This document shows, one piece after another, positions 10,079 through 18,378 of a stretch of DNA of 64,000 nt (its first letter is position 1; each line of letters opens with the position of its first letter). The notes beneath the pieces were generated by a model. That model searched no databases and was not told where the DNA came from. It was given only the letters and a program-made list of their open reading frames with translations. Made by a program: the position numbers and the translations under genes. The DNA is taken from NCBI GenBank assembly GCA_963715025.1, contig CAVQQQ010000009.1:62001-126000 (forward strand), in the 5' to 3' direction. The stretch comes from DASSJT01 sp963715025. Lineage in GTDB: Bacteria; Actinomycetota; Actinomycetes; Actinomycetales; Dermatophilaceae.

Positions 10079-10976
10079 CGGGGCCACCTCCGGCGTAATA
10101 GGCCAAGAAGGTCTCCTCCAGCTCGGCCTCAGCGCACTCGAAGTCGATGACGGTGTGCCGGCTGACCTCCTTGATCAGCGCGTCCAGGGCGCCCGCCGGG
10201 GCGCTGCACGCGAGCGCGTGATCCTCCACGCGCAGGTCGCGAACCTCCAGCCCCGCGAAGGCTTCTGGTCCGACCGCGTCGGCGAAGGTCGCCTTCACAT
10301 GGTGGAGCGAGCGCTCGCGGAGGTGGTCGAGCCGTTCGACCGCGACGAGCCAGCCCTCGCGCAGCACGCCCACCCGGTCGGCGATGCGCTGGACCTCGCT
10401 GAGCACGTGGGAGCTGAGCAGCACCGTGCCGCCCTGGGACGTGTGCTCTCGCAGCAGGGCGTAGAACTCCTGCTGCCCCAGGGGGTCCAGCCCGCCGGTG
10501 GGCTCGTCGAGGAGGAGGAGGTCCGGGGCGGCCATCAGGGCCAGCACGAGGGCGAGCTTCTGCCGGTTGCCCTTGGACAGCTCCTGCGCCCGGCGGGTGA
10601 GGTCGAGACTCAGCCGCTCGGCGAGCCGGGCTGCGCGGGCGCTCGTCGGCTCGCCCCGCACGTGGCCGAGGTACTCGACGTGCTGGGCGCCGGTCATCCG
10701 CCCGTAGAGAGCCGGCTCGCCGGACAGGTAGCCCACGCCCCGGCGCACCGCGACCGAGTCCTGCCAGGTGTCCCTGCCCTCGATCTGGGCGCTGCCAGCA
10801 GTCGGCTTGAGCAGGCCCATGAGGAGCCGCAGGGTGGTGGTCTTGCCCGCGCCGTTGGGGCCGAGGTAGCCGAACACCTCGCCGCGCTCGATCTCCAGGT
10901 TGAGGTCACGCAGCGCCACCGTCGACCCGTACCGCTTGGTCAGCCCGTGGGTGGCGACGATCGGAAGGCTGGTCAT
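10068..10976 (-). CDS. ABC-2 type transporter ATP-binding protein
   Basis: This 302-residue ATPase is the motor of the exporter. Walker A GPNGAGKTT is at 39-47, the signature is the variant LSKGNRQK at 133-140, Walker B LLLLDE is at 153-158, and a D-loop and H-loop follow (SSHVLSE). The region after 215 is the DUF4162-like tail common in drug-type ABC-2 ATPases. The ATG at 10976 is preferred because the 21 residues encoded before it are not family-like, although the frame is open to 11039. It sits between the small membrane protein upstream and the permease it overlaps downstream. Confidence 0.9.
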   Translation of the reverse strand: MTSLPIVATHGLTKRYGSTVALRDLNLEIERGEVFGYLGPNGAGKTTTLRLLMGLLKPTAGSAQIEGRDTWQDSVAVRRGVGYLSGEPALYGRMTGAQHVEYLGHVRGEPTSARAARLAERLSLDLTRRAQELSKGNRQKLALVLALMAAPDLLLLDEPTGGLDPLGQQEFYALLREHTSQGGTVLLSSHVLSEVQRIADRVGVLREGWLVAVERLDHLRERSLHHVKATFADAVGPEAFAGLEVRDLRVEDHALACSAPAGALDALIKEVSRHTVIDFECAEAELEETFLAYYAGGGPDAS

Positions 10977-11074
10977 GTCTTGAGGCTCACCGCTTGCAGG
11001 TACGCCGGGAAGGGCCTTTGTGCCCGGGTCACCCGGCACGTCGCCGGATCACCCGGCATACCATCTGGTCCGGC

Positions 11075-11305
11075 TCATGCCCTTGGCTGCTCACGACGGC
11101 GGCCGAAGACGAAATAGCCCAGCGGCCCAACCATGTTGATGAAGGTTGCAGCGCCCCAGGCCCACCTGGGTCCCCTCACCTCCTCGGCGGACCGGTGCCG
11201 CAAGTCGCGCAGGGCCAGGCACTGCAGGGTGATCTGCACGGCCGCGCCGGCGACGATCATGCCACGCTGCCTCGGGGTTAGCTCCGACCAGCTCTTCCTG
11301 GCCAT
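11075..11305 (-). CDS. Small PLDc_N-domain-like membrane protein
   Basis: This 76-residue protein starts at ATG 11305, which has GGAGGG 8-9 bases upstream. It has one hydrophobic segment near residues 18-35, a charged linker, and a second segment reading INMVGPLGYFVFGRR, which matches the phospholipase-D N-terminal (PLDc_N) membrane module found in many small actinobacterial proteins. No catalytic HKD motif is present, so it is not an enzyme by itself. It lies between the lipoprotein gene (37 bases upstream) and the ABC exporter genes (about 100 bases downstream) on the same strand. Its function is unknown. Confidence 0.7.
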   Translation of the reverse strand: MARKSWSELTPRQRGMIVAGAAVQITLQCLALRDLRHRSAEEVRGPRWAWGAATFINMVGPLGYFVFGRRREQPRA

Positions 11306-11342
11306 GGTCGCCCTCCTTGTCCGTATTCCGTTGGCCCGCGGT

Positions 11343-12263
11343 CTAGTTGACCGTGAACTCCTTGTCGTCCGTGGCGGGGCCCAGCCCTGAGCCACCACCG
11401 GACGGGTCGTCGGTCGAGGCCAGCACCGTGTATGACCCCTTGCCGAGGCGGGCCGAGAACGTGAACGTGCCGAAGCCGCCGGTCCCCGTGCCGCCCATCG
11501 CCGAGCCCTGAGCCACCACGGTGCCAGAGGCGTTGGTGACCTTCCAGGCGAACGTCGCCTCGAACGACGTGCCGTAGCCCGTGAACGCGACCGTGCCCGC
11601 CTTCCGTACGTCGCCCTGCTGCGGCGAGACGACCCACGCCAGAGCCTGGACGTCGAGCATGGGAGCGCGCCGCATCGGGTACCCCACCCGGATCACGCTC
11701 CACGCGTCGTACGCGGCGCCATTGACCGTCACAGCCACTGTCGTCGCGTCGTGTCCCGCGATATGCGCGGCGGCGGTCGCGGTGTACACCAGCTGCTGGA
11801 GTGCGACCTCGGCGAGCTCGCTCCCCACCTGGGTGTTGGCGAAGGCGTCCTTCGACAGGTCGACCTTGATCGCGCTACCACTCTGGGTGACGGTGATCCT
11901 GGAGGGCGAGCGCCACGGCGTCATGTAGTCGGGATCGAGCGGCTCCAGCCGCATCATGGCTGCGACCGCGGAAGCCACCGTGCCACCGCTCACCTTGGGA
12001 ACGGTGCGGAACTCGCGGTAGAGCCGGAAGCTCTTCCTGGACTCGGCAATCCAATACACGGGTATGCCGGTCAGCTGGCCCGTCGTGGAGGTCGCCGTGG
12101 GGGATGGGCTGAGTGTCGTCGTGGTCCGCGCTGGGGTGGTGCTGCTCGTCGGGTTCAGAGTGGACGAGGTTCCATCGCCGTTGCCACAGGCCGAGGGCGC
12201 AAGCAGAGCCGCGGTCGCGGCACCCGCGACGACCGCGCAGCGTGCGGATCCATTGCCCCACAT
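11343..12263 (-). CDS. GerMN/Gmad2-domain secreted lipoprotein
   Basis: This 306-residue exported protein starts at ATG 12263, which has GAGGAGG upstream. A hydrophobic signal segment (about 9-23) ends in PSAC, a weak lipobox with Cys26, then a Ser/Thr/Pro-rich linker. A GerMN domain (about 65-190, including IPVYWIAES and the conserved KVDLSKDAF stretch) is followed by a Gmad2 immunoglobulin-like domain (about 200-306, GTSFEATFAWKVTNASG). Proteins of this pair occur in spore germination and in cell-envelope lipoproteins such as LpqB. Here it leads a same-strand run with a membrane protein and ABC exporter. Its role is probably in the envelope. Confidence 0.83.
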   Translation of the reverse strand: MWGNGSARCAVVAGAATAALLAPSACGNGDGTSSTLNPTSSTTPARTTTTLSPSPTATSTTGQLTGIPVYWIAESRKSFRLYREFRTVPKVSGGTVASAVAAMMRLEPLDPDYMTPWRSPSRITVTQSGSAIKVDLSKDAFANTQVGSELAEVALQQLVYTATAAAHIAGHDATTVAVTVNGAAYDAWSVIRVGYPMRRAPMLDVQALAWVVSPQQGDVRKAGTVAFTGYGTSFEATFAWKVTNASGTVVAQGSAMGGTGTGGFGTFTFSARLGKGSYTVLASTDDPSGGGSGLGPATDDKEFTVN

Positions 12264-12660
12264 GATGGCCTCCTCGCTCGATACTGCATCAGCTGCTTTC
12301 ACCAGCGGTGGTACCTCATGACGCCATTGGAAAGCCGGCGGCTACTGGGTCGCCGAATCCAGTGCAGCCACTGCCGCCCACTCGGGTTAGGGCCGAAAGG
12401 CCCGCCGCCACCGGCCGCTTGCCCTCGGGGCAAGATGGCGCACGTGATCATCGGGACTGTGGAGACGACGCCGGGTGACGGACAGGGCTGGTTCGCCGGT
12501 TGCACTCTCGACTGGCACTCAAGGGCCCACGTAGGGGCTGCTCGGATGTGCTCCCGCCGACATCGGGGCCGGGTGTCGAGAATGCGTCGTCGGCTCCGAC
12601 GTCCCCTGCACAGGACGCGACAACACCGCTCCTGCACGCAACTCACCAGGAGGTCTTCCC
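12264..12660. other. Intergenic region between divergent lipoprotein and YCII genes
   Basis: This 397-base stretch holds no convincing gene. It contains two small perfect hairpins: GGGCC-GAAA-GGCCC at 12390-12403, with a stable GNRA tetraloop, and CTTGCCC-TCG-GGGCAAG at 12418-12434. The promoter-like pair TGTCGA/CGAC described separately lies at 12574-12600. AGGAGG at about 12651 is the ribosome site of the YCII gene. Confidence 0.5.
12574..12600 (+). promoter_or_regulatory. Candidate ECF42 sigma factor promoter
   Basis: TGTCGA at 12574-12579, a 17-base spacer, and CGAC at 12597-12600 lie 61 bases before the YCII start. The reported ECF42 promoter pattern is TGTCGA at -35 with a CG[A/T]C core at -10, so the operon encoding this ECF42 factor would be autoregulated. 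The motif match is seen directly; its use by this factor is inference. Confidence 0.5.
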
Positions 12661-13053
12661 GTGAAGTACGTCATCTTGATTCACAGCAACCCCAACCCGT
12701 GGGGACATCCCACCCAGGTCTACACCGCGGAAGGACGGGCGCTGCCGCCTGAGCAGCACGAAGAAATGGACCGGCAGTTCGAGGCGCTGCTGAGCGAGAT
12801 CTCCGACTCGGGAGAGTTCGTGACCGCTGAGGCGCTGGCCGACCCTGCCTCCGCCACTCTGTACGGATGGAGCCCAGAGGGTCACCTGGCCACCGACGGC
12901 CCGTACGCGGAGACCAAGGAGCAGTTGGCCGGGTTCTTCATCATCGACTGCGACTCCCGCCAGCGCGCGGAACACATCGCTGCCCAGTTCGCGCAGCCTG
13001 GAGGTGTGGTCGAGCTCCGGCCAGTGATGTGGCCAGGCGGCGACGATCAGTGA
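12661..13053 (+). CDS. YCII-related (DGPF domain) protein, ECF42 partner
   Basis: This 130-residue protein of the YCII superfamily begins MKYVILIHSN and contains the signature DGPYAETKEQLAGFF at about 79-93, with the acid/His pattern of these ferredoxin-like dimers. Starts at GTG 12661 with AGGAGG upstream. Its stop overlaps the GTG of the sigma factor gene, the standard arrangement for ECF42 systems, in which DGPF proteins are encoded next to, and controlled by, the sigma factor. The biochemical activity of DGPF proteins is not established; a role in sensing or small-molecule turnover is speculative. Confidence 0.9.
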   Translation: MKYVILIHSNPNPWGHPTQVYTAEGRALPPEQHEEMDRQFEALLSEISDSGEFVTAEALADPASATLYGWSPEGHLATDGPYAETKEQLAGFFIIDCDSRQRAEHIAAQFAQPGGVVELRPVMWPGGDDQ

Positions 13054-14348
13054 ACCCGGCCGGCCTGGAGGACGCGTGGCGCCAGTTGTCGCCACACGTC
13101 CTTGCCGCGCTCGTGCGCCGCTACGGCGACTTCGACGCCGCCGAGGACGCGGTGCAGGAGGCGCTGCTGGCAGCGTCGCGGCAGTGGCCGACCGAGGGCA
13201 TGCCGGACAACCCCAAGGCCTGGCTGATCACGGTGGCCTCCCGCCGCCTGGTGGACCAGTGGCGCGCCGAGCGGGCCCGCACCGATCGGGAGCAGCTGAT
13301 CGCCCAGCACACGCCACCCGAGGATCTCCTCGCGCCCCCGGCCGACGCCGTCCACGGTGGTGAGCGTGACGAGTCATTAACACTGTTGCTGCTGTGCTGC
13401 CACCCGGCGTTGACCCGCCCATCCCAGGTCGCACTGACGCTGCGGGCCGTCGCCGGACTGAACACCGCCCAGATCGCCCGGGCGTTTCTGGTGCCCGACG
13501 CCACGATGGCCCAGCGGATCAGCCGGGCCAAGGCCCGGCTCCGTCAGGCCGGCGCGCGATTCACCGTACCCGCGGCCGCGGACCTGCCCGACCGGGTCGA
13601 CGCCGCAGCCCAGGTGCTGTACCTCATCTTCACCGAGGGCCACACCGCTACCAGCGGGGCCGGCCTGACCGACGTTGCCCTGACGAGTGAGGCGATCCGC
13701 TTGGCCCGCCAGCTGCACCAGCGCCTGCCCGCGGCCGGCGAGGTGAGCGGGCTGCTGGCCCTGATGCTGCTCACGGACGCCCGCCGGGCCGCCCGCACCC
13801 GGGCCGACGGATCCCTGGTGCCCCTGGCGGAGCAGGACCGGTCGCTGTGGGACAGGAGACTCATCGCCCAGGGCATCCGCTTGATCGAGGCCGCCCTGCC
13901 AAGCGGGCCAGTGGGCCCTTACCAGCTGCAGGCCGCGATCGCGGCAGTGCACGCCGAAGCCCTGCGCTCGGCCGACACGGACTGGGCACAGATCGAGACC
14001 CTGTACCGCATGCTCAACGCCCTCATCCCCGGCCCGATAGTGACTCTCAACCATGCCGTCGCCGTCGCCAACGTGGAGGGCCCGGCCGCCGCCCTGGCCA
14101 TGCTCGAGCCCCTCCTCGACGATCAGCAACTACGCCACCACCATCGCCTGCACGCCGTCCGCGCCCACCTCCTCGAGATGGACGGACGGGCCGAGGAAGC
14201 CCGAACCGCTTACGCCGCCGCGGCGCGCCTGGCCACCAGCATCCCAGAACAGCGCTACCTGAACGCCCGAGCGGGCACCTCGAGCGGCGTTCTGACAGAC
14301 ACGAACTCCCAGCTGGGGGTGCCGGTTCGCCGGTCCAGGGTCCCCTGA
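13050..14348 (+). CDS. ECF42-type RNA polymerase sigma factor with long C-terminal extension
   Basis: This 432-residue protein has sigma region 2 at about 12-75 (including AEDAVQEALL and NPKAWLITVASRRLVD) and region 4 at about 118-168 with the helix-turn-helix LNTAQIARAF and MAQRISRAKARLRQ. The remaining about 250 residues are the helical DUF6596/TPR-like extension typical of group ECF42, which lacks a separate anti-sigma factor; the extension is thought to control activity. GTG at 13050 overlaps the YCII stop. Residue 110 is encoded by TTA (13377-13379), a very rare codon in such genomes. It probably directs transcription from TGTCGA-type promoters, including its own. Confidence 0.9.
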   Translation: MNPAGLEDAWRQLSPHVLAALVRRYGDFDAAEDAVQEALLAASRQWPTEGMPDNPKAWLITVASRRLVDQWRAERARTDREQLIAQHTPPEDLLAPPADAVHGGERDESLTLLLLCCHPALTRPSQVALTLRAVAGLNTAQIARAFLVPDATMAQRISRAKARLRQAGARFTVPAAADLPDRVDAAAQVLYLIFTEGHTATSGAGLTDVALTSEAIRLARQLHQRLPAAGEVSGLLALMLLTDARRAARTRADGSLVPLAEQDRSLWDRRLIAQGIRLIEAALPSGPVGPYQLQAAIAAVHAEALRSADTDWAQIETLYRMLNALIPGPIVTLNHAVAVANVEGPAAALAMLEPLLDDQQLRHHHRLHAVRAHLLEMDGRAEEARTAYAAAARLATSIPEQRYLNARAGTSSGVLTDTNSQLGVPVRRSRVP

Positions 14349-14370
14349 ATGCGGCCAAAGCCATGCCGGA

Positions 14371-14425
14371 CCGGCATACCCGCCCCTTGAGTCACCGGCA
14401 TACCCGCCTATCGCAGGTATGCCGG
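14371..14425. promoter_or_regulatory. Repeat and inverted repeat before the MFS gene
   Basis: CCGGCATACCCGCC occurs at 14371-14384 and its CCGGCATACC core again at 14395-14404. The second copy pairs perfectly with GGTATGCCGG at 14416-14425 across an 11-base loop. It could be an operator or a weak terminator after the sigma operon. Each copy contains the octamer that is enriched through this window. An ATG at 14419 lies within the right arm, which argues against it as the MFS start. Confidence 0.45.
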
Positions 14426-14529
14426 GGGCTCGCCCTTCCGGCTCGGCGCCACAGCCCACCACCGCAGTTGTCTCACCAGTCGGGCGGCTCGCGGAATACC
14501 CGTCGGCATGTTCGGAGTTGCCACATGGC

Positions 14530-16047
14530 GTGGCAGCTGAAGCGACTACCCGCGCCGCAGTAGGGCTCCGCAGCGAGCGCGGACCGGTCCTGATCTCGGT
14601 GATGCTCTGCACCGCTCTTGTTGCGATCGACGCGACCATCCTCGCGGCCGCGGTGCCGGCGATCGTGACCGATCTCGGTGGATTCAGCCAGTTCCCCTGG
14701 CTGTTCTCGATCTACCTGCTCGCCCAGGCCGTGTCAGTGCCCATCTACGGCAAACTCGCGGACGCGCTCGGACGCAAGCCGGTCATGCTCGTGGGCATCG
14801 CGCTTTTCCTCGTTGGGTCCGTGTTGTGTGGTGCCGCGTGGACGATGCCCTTGCTCATCGCCGCCCGCGTGGTGCAGGGCCTCGGCGCGGGGGCTGTCCT
14901 CCCCATGTCGATGACGATAATCGGCGACATCTACAGCGTGGAGGAGCGTGCCCGCGTCCAGGGCTTCATCGCCAGCGTCTGGGGCGTGGCCTCCATCGTC
15001 GGCCCCACGCTGGGCGGGGTGTTCTCCGAGTACCTCTCGTGGCGTTGGATCTTCTTCGTCAACCTGCCGGTCGGCGCCCTCGCCACCTGGATGCTGACCC
15101 GTCACTTCCATGAGCACATCCAGCCCGCCCGCCACCGCATCGACTATGCCGGGGCGGCTCTCATGACGACTGGCTGCGCGCTGCTCATCCTGGCGCTGCT
15201 CGAGGGCGGACGGTCCTGGGCCTGGGGGTCGATGACCAGCGTGGCCCTCCTGTCGCTGAGCGTGGCACTGCTCGTGGGTTTCGTCATCGCGGAGTCTCGG
15301 GCGGTGGAGCCGATCGTGCCGCTGTGGGTGTTCACCCGCCGGATCTTGGCTGGCGCCAGCGTCGTGTCGCTGCTGGTGGGCGCCATCCTGATCGGCTTGA
15401 CGTCGTACATCCCGACCTTCGCCCAGGGGGTGCTGGGCTTCGGTGCACTCATCTCCGGCTTTGCGCTTGCGGCGATGACGATCGGCTGGCCCATCGCCGC
15501 CGCCACGTCCGGCCGCATCTACATGCGCCTCGGCTTCAGGGACACCTCGGTCATCGGGGTCGCGTTCATCGTCCTCGGCAGCCTGCTCATGCTCACCGTG
15601 GGCGAAGGCACGAGCCTGTGGCTCATCGCCACCTACACGTTCGTCATCGGCGTCGGCCTCGGCTACACCGCCAGCCCAACGCTGGTCGCAGTCCAGTCCG
15701 CCGTGGGCTGGGAGCGACGTGGCGTCGTGACCGCCACCAACATGTTCGCCCGCTCTGTGGGCAGCGCCGTGGGGGTCGCCGTCTTCGGCGCTATCGCGAA
15801 TGCCTCGCTCTCGCGCCAGTTCGAGCACCTGCCGGCCGGTGCCTCTGGTCGACTGCCGAGGAGCGCTGACGACGCAGCGCTCGTGCTCGACCGGCACGCT
15901 GGGGTGGCGCCAGCCGTCCAGGACTTCGTGCGCGCTGCGCTCAGCACGGCCACGCACAACGTGTTCGTGGGCCTGGCGGTGCTGGCTGTCGTACTCGCCG
16001 CCTCGGTGTTCCTGATGCCGCGCCGCTCCGTCGCCCTCGACTCCTGA
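14530..16047 (+). CDS. MFS drug exporter, DHA2 family (14 TM)
   Basis: This protein of about 505 residues is a proton-driven exporter of the DHA2 drug-resistance type. The first helix has CTALVAIDATILAAAVPAI, followed by the motif A-like loop GKLADALGRKPVMLVG, then the motif C region (WGVASIVGPTLGGVFSEYLSW RWIFFVNLPVG) that marks antiporters of this family. About 14 hydrophobic segments can be traced. The GTG at 14530 is chosen because the earlier ATG at 14419 sits inside an inverted repeat; the true start is uncertain. No regulator is adjacent. Substrates are unknown; relatives confer resistance to dyes or antibiotics. Confidence 0.88.
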   Translation: MAAEATTRAAVGLRSERGPVLISVMLCTALVAIDATILAAAVPAIVTDLGGFSQFPWLFSIYLLAQAVSVPIYGKLADALGRKPVMLVGIALFLVGSVLCGAAWTMPLLIAARVVQGLGAGAVLPMSMTIIGDIYSVEERARVQGFIASVWGVASIVGPTLGGVFSEYLSWRWIFFVNLPVGALATWMLTRHFHEHIQPARHRIDYAGAALMTTGCALLILALLEGGRSWAWGSMTSVALLSLSVALLVGFVIAESRAVEPIVPLWVFTRRILAGASVVSLLVGAILIGLTSYIPTFAQGVLGFGALISGFALAAMTIGWPIAAATSGRIYMRLGFRDTSVIGVAFIVLGSLLMLTVGEGTSLWLIATYTFVIGVGLGYTASPTLVAVQSAVGWERRGVVTATNMFARSVGSAVGVAVFGAIANASLSRQFEHLPAGASGRLPRSADDAALVLDRHAGVAPAVQDFVRAALSTATHNVFVGLAVLAVVLAASVFLMPRRSVALDS

Positions 16048-16078
16048 GCGCCGGTGGCCGGCCGGCCGCACGGCATCC

Positions 16079-16564
16079 GTGGCGGATGCCCTGCAACTGG
16101 CCGCACGGCGAAATCCCGGCCCCACCCATGTCGAAGCGGGCATGCGCCGACCGCCACCGGGGCCGTTCGACGCAGCGATCAGTCTCTTCTCCAGCTTCGG
16201 CTACTTCGACGACCCGCGAGACGACGCCGCGGCCATGACCGCCTGGGCAGGCTGTCTGCGCCCCGGAGGCATCCTGGTGATGGAGCTGATGCATCGCGAC
16301 CGGGTCGCGCACCTGTACGGGCAGCCGATCGTGCACCCGGGCGGGCTCTCCGAGACCGGGCACACCGACTGGGTGACCGGTTTGCGGACGTCGACGATGA
16401 CCTACGGATCGATCGTGAAGACTTTCCGCTTCCGCCTCTACACCGTCACCGAACTGGTCCACCAGCTCCGCCGGGCCGGTTTCGGACACGTCGACGCGTA
16501 CGGGACTATGCGCGGTGGGGAGGTATCTCCAGAGTCGCGGCTCGCCCTTCGAGCCGTGAAGTAA
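16079..16564 (+). pseudogene. 5'-truncated SAM-dependent methyltransferase
   Basis: The readable 161 residues match the second half of a class I methyltransferase: an FDAAISLFSSFGYFDDP strand and loop, CLRPGGILVMELM, and a C-terminal half with a conserved RLYTVTELVHQLRRAGF helix. The N-terminal part, which would carry the SAM-binding glycine-rich loop, is absent: the reading frame begins at about the position of the helix that follows it, only 31 bases after the MFS stop. This looks like a deletion that joined the MFS gene to the middle of a methyltransferase gene. The remaining protein should not bind SAM normally. Confidence 0.6.
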
Positions 16565-16766
16565 CCCATGCCAGCCAACTTGGCGCAACGCAGCGGATGG
16601 GGCGTTCTTCGTGGGCCGATCCAGCGTCGCTGGTGAGTGGTCCGCCTCGGCACGTACCAGGTCCCGCCGGCACCCCCCGCCATGTTTGGGCTCCGTGAGA
16701 TCGTCGGCGTGATGCGCAGGTGGAAGCGTGGTCCCGGTGGCCTCGCAGCTCGGCGGGGCGCACTGA

Positions 16767-18119
16767 TCAGAAGCCGGGCGCGTTGCGTGGCCAGGGAGCC
16801 AGCCGCTCGAGCAGCGCAGCCACCCCGAGCAGCAGCTGCTCGCCGCCGTCCGGCGCGACCAGCTGCACGGCCAGGGGCGTCCCAGTGCGCGGGTGCACCC
16901 CGGCGGGCACCGAGATCGCCGGGTAGCCCGCGTAGTTCCAGGGTGCGGGGTACGGGGCGTAGCGGGCGTTGGCGGTGAAGACGCGCGGCCAGGACCGTTC
17001 ACCCCACCGCGCGGCCTCGACCGGCGGCGCCGCCAGCGTCGGTGTGACCAGCAGGTCGAGGCCGGCGAAGTAGCTGGCCATGCGGCTGCGGAAGTTCTCC
17101 CGGTCCGCGTCCTTCACGAGGTGATGGGCCCGAACCCGATCGCCCAGCGCCGCGTGGAACCGGACCGCACGATCGAGCCGTGGGTGGTCCAGGCCTTCCG
17201 CGTCGAACGACGTGCCGCCGAACCAACGGGCCAGCACCGGCAGCGGGTTCTTCGGGTACGGCGGGTCGACCCGCTCGACGCGGTGTCCGGCCGCCTCGAG
17301 GCGTCGCACGGTGACGACGACGGCCCGCAGGTGCTCGATGTCGGCTCGCACGCCGTTGATGGGCGGCTTCGTTGAGACGCCGATCCGCAGCGCCCGATCC
17401 GGCTCGCGCACGGCTGCCACCTCGGGGCGCTCGGCCATGACCGACAGCACGAGCGCCGCGTCCGCAACCGTGCCGGCCAGTGCACCGTTCTCGGCCATGC
17501 CGTACCAGTCGTTGGGCCCCAGGAGGGCGGGCACGACCCCGCTGCCCGGCTTGATGCCGACCAGCCCGCAGCAGGCGGCGGGTATGCGGATCGATCCCAT
17601 GCCGTCGGCGCCGTGTGCTACCGGGACCATCCCGGCGGCGACGGCTGCCGCGGAGCCGCCCGAGGAGCCGCCCGGCGTTCGCTCGAGGTCCCACGGATTG
17701 CGGGTGATACCGAACGGGGAGTCCGTCGTGGCGAAGACGCACAGCTCCGGAGCCCTGGTGATCCCGACAACGACCGCGCCCGCCGCCCTGAGCCGAGCCA
17801 CGACAGGGTGGTCGGTTGGCTGCGGCTCGTCGGAGGTGAGCGGGGAACCATTGCGCATCTGCTCCCCGGCCACTGCCACGTTGTCCTTGATCGCGATCGG
17901 GACGCCGGCCAGGGGCAGCTGTGCCAGATCCGTGCGCAGCGCCACCTCCGCAGCCTCGGCGGCAGCCTTCGCCGCACGAACCACCTGGAAGGCGCCGACT
18001 CTGTCATCCCGGACCGTGATTCTCCCCAGGGCAGCTGCGACCACGTCGGGGGCGGAGAGCGCGCCGCTGCGGACGCCAGCAGCGATCTCCGTAGCAGTGG
18101 CCGGGGGCGTAGCGCTCAT
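16767..18119 (-). CDS. Amidase (amidase-signature family)
   Basis: This 450-residue enzyme starts at ATG 18119 (MSATPPATATEIAAG). The amidase-signature triad is visible: catalytic Lys in VPIAIKDNVAVAG, cis-Ser in TPGGSSGGSAAAVAAG, and the nucleophile Ser in DGMGSIRIPAACCGLVG. Such enzymes hydrolyse amides to acids and ammonia; some members work on aryl-alkyl amides, others are GatA, but there is no GatB or GatC nearby and the C-terminal half is not GatA-like. It ends with the PWPRNAPGF tail. A RidA-family gene lies upstream on the same strand, about 260 bases away, so the two may share nitrogen catabolism, but this is only a guess. Confidence 0.88.
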   Translation of the reverse strand: MSATPPATATEIAAGVRSGALSAPDVVAAALGRITVRDDRVGAFQVVRAAKAAAEAAEVALRTDLAQLPLAGVPIAIKDNVAVAGEQMRNGSPLTSDEPQPTDHPVVARLRAAGAVVVGITRAPELCVFATTDSPFGITRNPWDLERTPGGSSGGSAAAVAAGMVPVAHGADGMGSIRIPAACCGLVGIKPGSGVVPALLGPNDWYGMAENGALAGTVADAALVLSVMAERPEVAAVREPDRALRIGVSTKPPINGVRADIEHLRAVVVTVRRLEAAGHRVERVDPPYPKNPLPVLARWFGGTSFDAEGLDHPRLDRAVRFHAALGDRVRAHHLVKDADRENFRSRMASYFAGLDLLVTPTLAAPPVEAARWGERSWPRVFTANARYAPYPAPWNYAGYPAISVPAGVHPRTGTPLAVQLVAPDGGEQLLLGVAALLERLAPWPRNAPGF

Positions 18120-18378
18120 GTACCGGAGCGTACGACGGTGGCTCCCGCGCAAGCCGATTAGCAGTGACGTCGATCCGCACCCGATCCCCCGTGACGTCTG
18201 GATTGAGATGAGCGGCCCGGGCGTTGGAAACGCGGCAGTGAGCCGACGGTCGTGGCCAGAGGTTGATGACGAGCGCTCGTCTACCTCCCTCTGGGAAGGC
18301 GGCGGCCCCGTTGGCGGACATGGAGAGCATTCACCGTGGTTCAGCTGGGTTGCTCGCACCGATCTCGCCCGCGTTGGC

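Noticed and set aside
14419..14529. Longer N-terminus of the MFS exporter
   Set aside because: The ATG lies in the arm of an inverted repeat and the added 37 residues have no likeness to MFS N-termini; not excluded.
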